Shown: positions 11,806 to 24,036, counted from the first letter of the stretch. The stretch is 64,000 bases of DNA from Pestalotiopsis fici W106-1 (GCF_000516985.1 NW_006917097.1:1736001-1800000), one strand, 5' to 3'. Notes: generated from the sequence alone by a model not told the origin. A program made the numbers and translations.

Positions 11806-14800
11806 AAGGACACCCAAAAGAACCCCGGATCTTTCTTTCTATTTTCTTTTTTAATTTTCTTTTGTTCCATCTCTTCATCTCCGCGTGGACGCCCTGGTGC
11901 CCCGAGGATTTGCATGATGATACACAACAAGACAACTCAAAATCCACAAAAAAACAAAAACAAAACAGCAACAACCCATGGAGAGCCACTGGGAATGCCA
12001 ATGGGACAGCCACTGGAAAACCAATGGACGACCCATCTTGTACACTAGGGGTCATTTTTCCTACGGAGTATGGTCATGCCTTAACAGGACTTGCGATGCG
12101 CATGATACCAGGGATATGCCGTGTTTCTTTTGGGGACTTTTTATATTCATCGACCTGCTGCATCCAGAATATTTGGGGGCGACCCCGAGCATGCATCAGT
12201 GGAAAAAGAACCGGAATTTTTTTGTTTCAGCTTTTCTTTAAAGATACCCTTTCTGGCAGAGGAGAGAGCAGGGGACGATTGCGCACTGTTTTATCGTCGA
12301 CGTGCTGGAGAAAGCACCCAGGCCTGCTGTGTAAGAGGGAGAAGTACGATGCAAAAGTTTAGGTGTCAGGAGAGAGGATCACGTAGTCGTCTGATTTATG
12401 GGCAGGGAGGCGAAGGATTTACCGAGAATACGGCTAATGGGTTTGGCTGTCCACGATGACAGTTGCAAAGATGGACAGGAATGGTAGCAATCAATGGGAA
12501 GGGTGGATTTGCGAGGCGTTGTTCCTGCTACTGCGGCCCGTGTAGGTTAACGATCTACCACGGAGTCCAAAGTGTAGTTGGATGAAATTGAGATTTACTA
12601 CTATATGTTTTCTTGTCCTGACTTGAAATTTGAACAGTTTGATGATGGGTTGTAAATTTTGAATTGGTATCAGCGTGTGCTTTGCAATGATTTGGTCGGT
12701 TTACAGGGTCAATAATCTACTAGAATGCAAAATGAAATAAACAAAATGATAATAACACTTACAGTACATAGTCCTTCATGCAAGGCTGAACTTATCGTTC
12801 ACACGTGAATATTTTCCATACGTGATACTATGTTATAGATTACTGCCTACTCTGTAGTATACACAAGAGGGGCTCCTTGTGGGTTTGCCAAGATTTCTCA
12901 GTCCACAAAGTTTAATTTTTTTTTCTTCGGTGGGCAGCACCCAGATTGTGGGTGAGACTGGACTGCCGAAGGACCCCTTCTACCCATACGCTCACTTACA
13001 ACCCCGCCTGTTCCCCTCCTACCTTTGGGCATCAAACCCAATTCCCATGACAATACGACTGCATCGCATCTTGCATTTTTTTTGTTTTGATTCCCTCGCC
13101 TTTTTCGGTGACTTGCCGCGGATTATTTTTCCATCTCTGTCTGCAACCAGTGGTTTACATTCTTCAATGTATGGATGCCCTATATCCATCACCGAGTAGC
13201 GGCCTGACCATGCAGCCGGTACAAGTGAGGTGAGATGGAGGTCAGGCCATGTCATGCCAGTTCAAGTACTATGTATGGGTGGTTTTTGGCTGCTCCTCCA
13301 AATCTCCCATGCAGTTATGGGTTTCTGCGTTGGGCACTTGTCTAAAGGGGGGGTAACTCGCGGCCTTCCTCAATCATTCTGCCAATACCTCTCAATCTTC
13401 TCTTCTGTGCTTCCCTTTTTTTTCTTTCTCGTTTTCCCTGTCCCCTCCTATTATCTCTAGACCTAGGTGAGTGTCAGGGTTTGTGTAAAAATTTTTTTCT
13501 GTTATTATTGTCCCTTCTCAAATATTATTGTTGACTATTGAAACCCTGTCGGCATTCCACTCCTGTCAGATTTTCAAGACTGGCTAATTTCAACGGTACC
13601 ACCCCCCCTTCACTGTACTACATGCCACTTTCCCGGGTTCATTAAGATTGGTTTATGCTCACACCTTCCCTCGTTGTCTCAGCCTCCAGCTACACAAAAC
13701 TTCAGCAGAACGAAAGAAAGAAATTCTGAATCTACTGCTATTGTTTTTCTTTTATCTTGACAGCTGACAATATATATCATTTTCTTCGTTTCTTTTTATG
13801 CAGCACGAAGGGGGGAGGCTCAGGAGGGTATAGTTCATCTGGATCAGCGACTCACACTTGCCAGAGTGATGCGATATAACCAGGGATTTCCCATCGGGCC
13901 TCTCGAGCAATGATATTGGCAGAGAGGACACGCAACTGTGAGCCTGTGTATATCATTTCTCTCTTATCTTGTCGTACATGTTGGTACAACCAAACAAAAC
14001 GAACACCTGGCGGGGATATCAAGTTACCAGGATTCAGATTCCACGGCTCCATGAGTCTTTTGGCTCTTTTTTCCCTGATGTCTTTTTTTTTCTTTTTAGT
14101 TGCGCTTTGGGGCTCATCAGTTGGAGCATCAGTCAGGGGCGTTTTGGCCTCTTGACGATCCCCGGCAGCCTTTCATGCCGCTCACGGACGCTGGGCTGAG
14201 ACGCATTTTTGCAACTCATTCGCTGATCGAGCACGGCTCCGCTCTCTAGCTGAGCCGCATGTAAGATCGCGCATCGAAAAAGTCTGGAAGCAACATGGGA
14301 TGGTGTTTGTTCTTCCCCCATCTTGCTTGCGCTGGCACTCTACTACAATGACCATTCTTTGCAATTACCATCATGCATCTTGTTGGCACAAGACTGCGTC
14401 ATTTTCTATTGAAGGGAGCTTACTTGCATTTTGCTGCTTTTCACGTATGCATGTCATCTTTCCAAGGCATAGGTATAGCTGACTACATACATGCGAGGCA
14501 CAGAAGGCGGGATACTGATCTCCATCCATCGGTTGATTATTGACCGGTAAAAAGTCATCTTTTCAAACGACAAACACAATCCTCCCTGCCTTTTGGGATG
14601 AAGAGTATCGCATACTGTGCAATTTGTGGCTGGTTCACCACACCACCACTATGGGCAATCTCTCTCCTATACCCAGTGGTAAGAGGGGGGGTGTGAAAAC
14701 AAAGAAAACGATCCAACAGCCCCCAAATCCTTCCTCCAAGGTTCCCATGTGGGTGGTCGTCTTTTGCCAAGGACCCCCTACAAAGGTCCTTTTCCGGTGG

Positions 14801-16344
14801 CTGAACAAAAGTTCACGGTGCAGAGGATGAATTGAATTTGCCCTCCCTGTTCTTAGCAGGCCACCGTCCATATTGGTGGCAGTCAACCCTTGTATCCAAT
14901 TAATCGAAGCGGCGGCCTTCCCTTGTTGGAGCAAACTTTCCTCTATCTTTTTTGCCTTTCGTCCCTTGCATATCCCCCTAGCTGATCAAAGACACTATTG
15001 TATTTGTGTTTGGTCGGAACCATACTCTGTATACCTTGAGATTGAGTCACAAGTCCAGTTTATGTTGATGTTTAGCGACGCACCAAGTTGCATTTGTTTT
15101 CTCAATCACACCTCTCCACGCAGCCCCAAACAAAAATAGATACCTGCACCTACTTTCTTCTTCTTCTTTCTCAGAGAACATGGCATCTAGAAAGTATGAA
15201 GCGGAAAGAAAGACAATCGTCATGTTGGGGTCCATTGAGCGCCTAGGGACCCAATCACAGACGTGAGCACTTTCGGTAGGTGATTGCTTTGCCCGTGATC
15301 ACACCTACACCCGCGCACGGCTTGGAGGAGACCCTCCGCACCCGTCCACGAGGCTTGGAGGCACGGATCTCGTTGCCCGTGGAGGGACGTTAAAGAGGAG
15401 ACAAAGGGGGTTCCCTAATTGGGGCAGCGGAGCGCGCAAAGATCTTCCCACACCTTTTCTTTGTGTGGGTTCGGAATAGATAGAGTGCGTGCAGTAGCTG
15501 CTGCTAAAGATGGAATCGTCGTACTGTGAGCGATAGCGAGCAGCAGCAGCAGCGGGCAGGGCTGACATGGCTGCCGTCGTCTGTGGCCGACACCCGTGCC
15601 ATAATCGTCGGTCCAGATAAGTCCTAATCATCTTTTTTACTGTTCTACATACTCGTGCAGCGCCGGATTTGTGCAGTCTGACTTGCATGCTGCCAAAAGG
15701 AAGCCCACGTTTTGGTCTCCCATCTTTCTATGTGCTGAGACCATGGACTGCTATTTTCATCGTTGCTGCAATGCATGATGCGGGTAAGCAGTCATGGGCT
15801 GAGTCTATGGGGTAGATAGCGACTTTGACGGCCGTGGATCATTCCCGTCGTGGAGTCGTTTGGCTCCCCAATTGGATGCGCGAACTGGCATCCTTCCACT
15901 ATGTGCGCTAGACTGTTACTTACACCCTCTGTACAGCACTGCCGGGGGGGCTATCTAAACCATTGTGACTGATGGCCGTTGATCTTGCTCTTTTGACAGA
16001 GCCTGCTATTTTTTGCGCGCATCAGAAATCCTCCCGATCCCGTCCTGCACTTCTGCCGCTCTGGTAATTCGGGAACACGGAGGACCCCTCGAGCCCCTCA
16101 GGCCCCTCTCTCCAGCCCGCCACGGTCGCATCATCGGTCCTCAGCCCTGGCCCCCCAGTGCCGCTGCCGCTGTGCGTACCTACACAGGTACTTTGGTGTG
16201 ATCGTGGGGATGGGACTGTTCAAGACATTCTCAACGTCCAACCCGAACCTTTTCCCCCTTATTTTCACATGTCCATGATGTCTCAATTACGGAGGAGCAA
16301 GAAACGGTAATTACCATACTGAGATGCGCCCATTGATGTCTCAA

Positions 16345-16360
16345 GGGGGGAAAAAAAAAA
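16345..16360. repeat. G6A10 homopolymer junction
   Basis: Six G followed directly by ten A, noncoding. The junction is a slippage-prone site, so its length may vary between isolates or be misread. Confidence 0.9.
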
Positions 16361-16553
16361 CGGTGCACCTAAGCCTCGGAGCTATTACGCCGAGCCCATC
16401 ACCTCATCCATTGCCATCAGGTGCAACACCAGTTCCTTCTGGAAATTAGGAAACAAATCAGAGACGGACGAGGCACCTCGCAAACCCCGCCTCTCCTTTT
16501 CCATAGCGAATAAGTAAGTAAGAGTGTCATCCGCCAACCAAGACCGGAGAGTA

Positions 16554-16575
16554 AGAGAGAGAGAGTGTGTGTGTG
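16554..16575. repeat. Compound (AG)n(TG)n microsatellite
   Basis: About five and a half AG units run directly into five TG units in noncoding sequence. Confidence 0.9.
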
Positions 16576-18160
16576 CAGTTGCACGAGAACCAATAAAACG
16601 GGATTAGTGTGGCAGCACAGCAAAAAGACGCAGTCAGCCATGTCAGCTTGCCGTCCGGACCTGTCGTCTAGTATTGAACTGCCTTCGTTGTTGAACCATC
16701 ATCCTGAGGAGGGGGAAAGGATCTGATTGGCGGCCAATGACTTGCCTACTTCTCGCAGCCGTGTATGTCTCAAATTCTGTATCACCAGCGAAAGGACGAG
16801 GGGAAGAAGGAAGAAGAAGGGGCGGAAGAGGATTTTCTGACTAAGTCGTTCTCATGTCTCCCCTTTTTTCTTCCCGGACCCCTTCTACCGGAACCGAAGG
16901 ATTTATCTGCTAGATCGATAAATCGGGAGGGTAGCAGAAAAACAGAAACGGGACGGCACATTTCGTCTTTGCAAGAAACTTACTACACAACACGTGGGGC
17001 GGATTATGCCGCAACATCCTTCTTTCGCCCGCAGGGCCCAGGTGATATGCATTCCTACGGCGTCGAAACAAAACACATTCCTTCCCTCATTCTCAAATAG
17101 GGGGAACTCCACTGGGGATGTGACATGATAGAAGACACCTGCAGAACGATTTATCTCCAAAAAGCCCTGCTACTTACTACCTTGGCGCTGTTCTAACCCA
17201 CCCACCCACGTATGCAGCCTGCTGCTGCAAGGCTCTAATTATGGTCACGAATGGCGCGACTACTCGAGCTTACAGAAGGCAGCGCAATGAGTGCTTCTGC
17301 GTGGTGATGATTCCCCGAGTAGGGAGGGGCGATATCCGATTTCACTTCATTCTTGTACTACTACGATTTATTATCGCACGTTGCAACAAAGGGAGGGGCG
17401 TGTCTCGATCGTCGGATCGCTTCGAACAGGAAGATGGAGTGAGAGAGACGCACAGAAACATGAATACGGCATCATGTAGGTACATGTAGTGTCCCGTTCT
17501 TTCATCCAAAATGAGTTCCACTTGGGACTGCGCAACCCTACATGGGATGAACCATACGGCATGCTCAATCGTTTTCTCTATCTAGCCAGCGATGCATGTG
17601 TACCCGTCCTCTCTTGTTCGCCCTGTCTGCTGTGTCCTCCAAACCTCTTGTCGTATCACGAACCAATACGACGGTAGCCCGCAGCTGTGCAACGCGATTT
17701 CTCCAATTTCTCTCCAGCTCGGCAGGCGGCGTCGGGATGAAAAGTGCAATGTTGATTGGCATGAGCTGATATGATTATCGAATAGTTGACGGTGCGAGCG
17801 GAAGTAGGTAATGCAAGCACCCGATGTATAATAATAAGAACAATATTGACAGCGTACAGTGTACTTTGTACGACACGATCAACATTGTGTTTGAAACTTG
17901 ATATCTCGCCTCTTACGAGAGCATAGCATATTCCTAATATGTGAATGATGTAGATTAATCAAGGTGGCCATTGAAGATCCGAGCATGTAACAGAGTTAAA
18001 AGCCACGACTACAATGAACGTAGAAAATACTTGAATAGAAATTTGACAAAGTAAATTAATCTGAATGTCTATATCCATACGGGCCGGTAAAAACAGGGTA
18101 TCAACAAACAACCATCACTAGGTATGCCGTAGTTATATGCAAAATTGCCTCAAGTCACCC

Positions 18161-21100
18161 TCATAGGGTAGATCTGGTGTAAAGCCATTTCCGCCTCAGT
18201 TCCATACGTTGCTCGCCGTGCTTCGTTACCAACCGATCTGCCGCCTTTGCGCGTTTCCTGATTTCTCGGTCATCCCTTGGCTGTCCAGGAGAGTCAATGA
18301 GTATCAGATTCTCATCGTCGCGAGGTGTCCATACGCCCTCCCAATTTGTGGGCATGGCATTGCCATCCTTGAGGAACTGCATAATCCGACCAGCTAGACT
18401 TGATTCCCAGGTCGTTGCTTCCAGGCTGCGACGAGCGATATCAGGAGAGTAACCCAGAGCGACCCAATATTCCACGACATCGGCCAGCTCTTCAGCCTTG
18501 GACTGCGCTCTTCTGGCTGACTGTGCTTGTGGCTGGGGAGTTGACATCCACTCCGACCTTCTTGGTGGCTGCGGCTGTGGAGTATATGTGGTCCACTCCG
18601 GTCTTTGTGCTTGTTGCGGTTGAGGGGTTGATGAGATCCACTGCCGGAATGGTGTAGGTGCCCCAGAAGACATGCGAGCCGGGCCTGGCATTGACATCCG
18701 TCCATATGGGGACGGCCTATTGTCCCTTGTAAACGAGGCAGGAAGAGACCGGCGCTTATTAGGCGGTTGCATGGCGACTCGTGACAGTACAGGATTGGGC
18801 CTGTGAGCAAAGCTCGGCTCTGGCGTGTCCATTTCACCAAAGAAATCAGGCTCGTAATTATCCAAGAAAGATGATTCAGCCGCATCATCTGGAAGTGGCG
18901 AAACCCGATTCAGTGTTCGACGACGATTTTCTGCGTCGAGTTCGCTGCGCAGTTGTTCTGAGGGGGTGACTCGCTGGGTTTCTCTCTCTTGTCCGTCTTC
19001 TTCGGAAAACTCCTCACCAAAATCATCCATCTCCTGAGTTCCAAATTGAAAATCCTGCGTCTCTGGCTCAACCATGGCCTTCCTAGCGCTAGATAGAGCA
19101 ATCGATTCCTTGATTTGTTCTTGCACTTCCCTTTCGATTTGTTTCCAGTATAGCTTGCTCATGAGTGAATGGCTAGACCTGGGAAGTACGGGTTGGGCCC
19201 CAAGTTGAGGAGAGGCCTTTCCTCTAGCAGCTTGGCGCAGATGAACGGTTCCATTCTTGTCATCCGGCGTCGATGGGATCTCACTGTCACGCCTGAGCTT
19301 GGTGCGTTTCCTAGGCGACTCCGGATAGGCCAAACCAGAGGCAATAGCTGTTTCCGCTTCACGCGCACGCTTGCGAGACGGCTGTTTCGGGGGAGATGAA
19401 TTGAAGTGGCTGTCGGATTGTGTGTTGACCGGCAGCAGCATCGGTTGCGCTACTTCCTGGGAATCAGTCACTTCCTGCTGCGTATCGTCTTCTCCGTTTT
19501 CTGATGTCGCAAAGAAGTTCTCTACCATCTTCTCGAACTCAAGTAGATGAGATTCGTAACATTGCCTGATCTCATCTGTAACGGTTGGTAGAGCGACCCA
19601 ATCGAATTCCAGATCTTCTGCTACTCGCTCCCAGTCACGTTCTACAAATTCGACCTTCTGGGCCTGTACAGATTGCCAAAGGTCCCATAGATCGATTGCA
19701 CGACCCTGGATAGTCGGCCAGTAATTGACTTCTGAACTTTCCTCCTTGAAAGCTGCGAGACATTCGTGGAATCCTGTTCTTGTCTTTAGTGACGTCTCGA
19801 GTATTTCCTGCTGAGTTTGCATTGGGGAATCGGGCGGCACAGCTTGTTGCTCAGAGTCACTGGCGCTAGCTTCATCTTGTCCGTGCTGGTTTGATGCCTC
19901 AAGCGTTGGGCTGTTGTCGTTTGGCGTCTGAGTAACGTTGCTCGGCTCTTCGATACTCGGACGAATTCGCAGTGGCATGTCTTCCTTTCTCGCGTCCGAT
20001 TCCACTACATCAGTAGTATGGTTCCTGGTCTTCCTTTGAGTTGAGGATACACGGCTGTCTTGCTTCGGTGGAGGACGATCAGCCTGGTCGACTTTCTGCG
20101 CGTTCCTGCGTGATCTCGTCACAGGAGGAGAGGGAGGCGCTGCTTCCTCCTCAGTTGGCTCCTCCTCGACTGATTCCTGCTCGTCTGGCGGTGCGAGATA
20201 CCTCAAATACCGATCTCTCCAAGACTGTGCGGTATGCTGCGGAAACTACAGAAAACATCAGACATGTCAACATAAAAAAAAAGGAGGGGAGACAAGGTTG
20301 GTGCTCTTACGTCCACAGCCAAGCCTTCGTAAATCGTCTTTCCTTTGACAGCGTGGCCCGCATTTTTCATCTCATCAACATACTGAAGGAGCAACTTGTC
20401 TTCATCTGGAGTGAAGCGAACTCTTCTCTTCCTCCGGCTTGGGTCAGTACTGTTGGCATTGGGTGGCCCGGGGCCTCTAGTTGGTCGTGCGGGCGCTGAG
20501 CTGGCGACAGGAGCAGTTTCTGGAGGTGGCGATAGTGACGGCTCATTCTCCGAGACGTTGGGGCGGTCCAAAAATTGCAGCTTTTTAACCCAGCGGTCTC
20601 TCCATGACTGGAATGTGTGATGCGGATACTGCTCAAGTCAGTATTGCTCGCCATCATGTTAGGATTGCTCATTATACCTTTGCTTCAAATTGCTTATAGA
20701 TGACGTTACCAGAGACAGCTACGCCTTGCTTCTCCTTTCTGGTGACGAACCTTGACAGCAGTTCATCGTCTGCTTTTGTAAAGGCTCTTCTCGTAGTCTT
20801 TTGATTTACCGTGCCCACAGGCCTGGTCTCATTTCCGGGAGGTTTGATAGCGTACTGAGCCTGGTCCATAAGCTGGCCACTCTTTACAGAGTCTTCAATC
20901 CACTTCCAGGAATATGAGCCAGCTGGGCTATCCTTCCTGGCGTGATCGGCAATGAGATAATCAGCCTTCTTCTCGAGTTTGGTAATAGTTCCGCCATTGT
21001 TCTATCACTGATTTAGCATGAACTTGTAAGTTGGCATGAACATTGTCTATTTACCTCAATGTTCTGTAACCAGGTTTGGCGCATAGGAACGCGCTGCGCG

Positions 21101-21177
21101 ACCCAAAACTTGAGGTCCTTGAATAAAGTACCACCTTGGCCCTCCATCTGCCCCTCATAGACTATGGCGGCAGACAT
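18161..21177 (-). CDS. rap1: Telomere-binding protein Rap1 (BRCT, two Rap1-Myb repeats, C-terminal RCT)
   Basis: Four exons: 21177-21055, 21001-20678, 20628-20311 and 20245-18161; 949 aa. Introns of 53, 49 and 65 nt are all phase 0. Domains: N-terminal BRCT about 18-86 (FKDLKFWVAQRV to YSWKWIEDSVKSGQ); Myb 1 at 113-170 (RAFTKADDELL to YPHHTFQSWRDRW); Myb 2 at 219-275 (RVRFTPDEDKLL to FPQHTAQSWRDRY); an ARID-like helical block at about 411-500 (DLWDLWQSVQAQ, DWERVAEDLEFDW, IRQCYESHLLEFE); three short W/TPQPQ repeats at 791-830; and a Rap1 C-terminal protein-interaction domain at about 838-906 ending in NWEGVWTPRDDENL. The layout matches fungal Rap1/TERF2IP, a nuclear shelterin-type protein acting in telomere protection and silencing. 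Short telomere-repeat DNA lies just upstream of the start codon. The neighbour swf1 is divergent, 1.24 kb away. Confidence 0.93.
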
Positions 21178-22414
21178 TTTGGCTTTACCCCAACCCTAAC
21201 CCTGGGTTGCGCCGGGATAGCAGGTTTCTGCGTCTTTGGATGAGTCGAAAGTCGAGAGCTGAGCTGTAAACCGAACCCCTGAGCGTGATATACGCAGAAT
21301 GACGGTTGTTGATGGGCGCTAGAGGTTGAGTAGTGCAACGATGATTAGGTGAGGTGCGCGCGGGTTTTCTTTTTTTTTTCTGGGACCCCTAAAAATATGC
21401 TTTGCAAATCCGTTCCTTCTTTCGAGGTCCTTGCAATTGTCGCGTCATATAAAGCCAGGCCCAAATTAAGCAAAGTAAAATATCGTATAAGAATGCAGTC
21501 GTATCGCCTCGATGGAGGAGCAGATGTTTATGCCTTTAAAAGTCCCCCCGTGCACGACATGGGATTTACGGCAGTCTCGTGGCTCGCATAAGAAAAGCGA
21601 CGCGCGTGATGCTGGAAATCGCGATTGGGTTCTGACTTCACGTCCTCACGTGGAAGCGGTCTGTACTAGAGGGTCCAAGAATATTCACATGACGGGGCGT
21701 CAAACTACTGGCTGCGTGGGCGACGAAGGGGGGCTCGGGGGGTGTGGAGGGGCCATCAACTGGCCCCAGGCAAGCACAAACTACTGTTTATATGCATATG
21801 ACGTGGGCGGCTCCAGACAACAGGCGCCACCTTTTTAGCGGGCATTGCCCCAGCTGGTTCGCTGGCACTCAACTGCTTTGTCTTAGCTGTCAGGCCTGGG
21901 ACTGCTCCAGGCCAAAAGAGACCCTTGAATCACTCACTGCCTGGCCTCAAGAGGTTCCTAGGTCGCCAGGTGCGTCTTCTATTCACTGGCGCTAGCCTCG
22001 CCGAGCCACACACACGCATACCTACTGCCCACGCGGCAGCCTCAAACAACACCAGGCAATTGCGGATCTTCCGTTTTCAGCTGTCTCACTCTCACTCTTA
22101 CCAAACAAGCCAAACAAACATGGAACCTGAATAACTGGTGATGAGGCCGACGTCGCACTGTGATTCGCTTGCGTTTTGGTATTGTTACTTACGTGCCTAC
22201 TTCTTTTGCTGATGGAGTTGAGCTGAGTTCAGCCTCCAAACTCATCTTTTTTTCCCCCTTCACTGCCCATCCATCCATCTACTTTGGCCGTCGATCTGCA
22301 CCGTTTCTTCAGGAATCGTCCACTTTCATGGCCTGAGGCAAGTCTTTGGTTTGAGAAGACTGCCGCAATACACGAGTGGCTGCATCTCTTACCACTAAAG
22401 CCAAATACTCAAAG
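21178..22414. other. Divergent intergenic region between rap1 and swf1
   Basis: 1.24 kb separate the two start codons. It holds the telomere-like motif near rap1, a TTTTTTTTTTC tract near 21370, and pyrimidine-rich leader sequence ahead of swf1 (22245-22285). No ORF inside looks coding. Confidence 0.6.
21192..21203 (-). promoter_or_regulatory. Telomere-repeat-like motif in the rap1 leader/promoter
   Basis: The plus strand reads CAACCCTAACCCTGGG; the 12-mer AACCCTAACCCT spans 21192-21203. On the rap1 coding strand this is AGGGTTAGGGTT, two units of the TTAGGG repeat typical of filamentous ascomycete telomeres, with its proximal edge 15 bp from the ATG. AACCCTAA boxes are known binding sites of Tbf1/TRF-like Myb factors and are also found in some ribosomal-protein promoters. 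Autoregulation by telomere proteins is an inference. Confidence 0.6.
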
Positions 22415-23746
22415 ATGGGGGCAATATCGCAGATCGCCTCGGGCGTTCTTGCTATATCATTCATGGTTTTGATTATATTTTTTGGTAGACTTCCAGCTTT
22501 ACGGTAAGAACCCCAACACTTCCCTTTTGATGCTGGGGTTGAAAGTCGCTGACTCTGGTGCGTTGTCAGACACACGCCTATCGCATGGCTTCATAGGCTG
22601 TTGATGATCCACATGCCAAATGCCGCCGTTGCTTTGGATCAGCGATTGACGGGTGGGCGGGCGACTGCCTGGCTGGGCAGATTTGCGCATACCTTCATGT
22701 ATGGCCGCCATCCTACGGTGCTCATCTTCTTCTTTCTCCTCCTATCAGTCGGAGAGGTCATGTATCTGCCTGGTGTCTGGCCCCGCATGTCGACACTGAG
22801 CCGGATCATCGGTGCCGTCTCCATTATTCTGCCTTACTGGTTCCTCTATCTGGCCGCCTTCAAGGACCCGGGTGTCATCACTCCGACGACTCATTCAAAG
22901 TACATGAGCAAGTATCCTTACGACTATGCACTTTTCCATCCGGGACAAGTCTGCCGGACCTGCAACATTATCAAACCAGCTCGATCAAAGCATTGCTCCG
23001 TCTGCAATCGTTGCGTTGCCAAGATGGACCACCACTGCGTCTTTATCAATACATGCGTAGGCTACGAAAATCAGGGACATTTTGTCCTGTTACTACTCAC
23101 AACGGCCTGGCTTCTTACTTTCGGTGCTGTACTCGGAACCAGGATGATATGCGAAGACATTCAGGCAAGGCATCCGGGTTGGCGACTTTGGAAGCCCAGC
23201 CGCTTTAGCTGGCACGATTACCTCATCCTTTTGACCTTTGGCATCCAGGACCACGTGGGCAGGGGAGGAGTGACCTTGCTTACCTTGATGACTTCGCCTC
23301 TGGTTTGGGGATTGCTCGGCTACCACATTTACCTAATCTATTGTGGAACGACGACAAACGAGAGCATGAAATGGCAGGATTGGCAGGCCGAAATGGATGA
23401 CGGTTTCGCCTTCAAGCGCGCAATGCCCACCGATCGTGTAAAGGACCCGCGCTGGGAACCGACTTGGACGAGGTGGCCAGTCGAGACCATGCAGGTGTTG
23501 GTCCGGACAGAAGACGGAAGCCCGCCGGACCCTCAGGGCGCGCCGGGCGTGGGCGACTGGGAGAGGGTATGGCATTTGCGCGACGTTGAGAACCTGTACG
23601 ATCTAGGTTTCTGGGACAATCTGCTGGACGTTCTCGTACCTGGGTATTCATTCCGCGACGAGCTGGTCACAGATGAGGAAAGGGGACGCCGGAGCAAGAA
23701 GCCAAAGGAGACGCGTGCTAGTGCTATAGTTGATGCTGCTACGTGA
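22415..23746 (+). CDS. swf1: DHHC-type protein S-palmitoyltransferase, Swf1 type
   Basis: Exons 22415-22503 and 22570-23746 with a 66-nt intron (GTAAGA donor, CAG acceptor); 421 aa. The start MGAISQIASGVLAI was chosen because its exon splices in frame to RHTPIAWLHRLLM and supplies the first membrane helix. There are four hydrophobic helices, two before and two after the cytosolic cysteine-rich domain. That domain reads CRTCNIIKPARSKHCSVCNRC, then the catalytic DHHC at residues 183-186, followed by VFINTCVGYENQGHF. The DHHC-x-FIN-x-CVG-x-x-N pattern is the Swf1 subfamily form. Swf1 palmitoylates transmembrane proteins such as SNAREs at the ER in yeast. The C-terminal tail is charged. The gene is divergent from rap1 and convergent with the EngB-like gene, 290 bp apart. 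Confidence 0.92.
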
Positions 23747-24036
23747 TACAGCTGTCTCATCAGACGCCCAAGGATGCCCGACCACTGACGACATGGCGCT
23801 CTTGGCGCAGCGTTTGTGTGTCTTAGATATTTGGACTACAAAAGTCAATCGATTGTCGTTAATGTTCTCGTATAATACATTTCATTCATGTGGAGATATG
23901 AGATCTAGACATCTATATGCTCGCAGGAATAAAGCTGCTGCCCGAAAAGATGCCCTATAAGATGCGCCGAAATATGCATGTAGATCTCAAGGTGGCGAGT
24001 GTTGAGCAGCACGATAAATCCCTTCTTGAATTTCCG

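Larger units (their letters stand above)
11806..18160. other. 6.4-kb gene-poor interval between convergent gene ends
   Basis: Both flanking genes end here (plus gene at 11805, rap1 minus stop at 18161), so no promoter of a visible gene is needed inside. Even so, the interval is far longer than the few hundred bases usual between convergent fungal genes. ORFs are short and random-looking. A/T-rich sequence at 12.55-12.85 kb and 17.77-18.15 kb looks like 3' UTR or terminator sequence. From 12.9 to 14.1 kb the plus strand has repeated T tracts of 8-9 (12916-12924, 13076-13083, 13416-13423, 14082-14090) and CT-rich blocks, and there is a TATATATA-like run near 13770. Together these resemble a promoter for a plus-strand transcript. 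No protein could be assembled. Confidence 0.55.
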
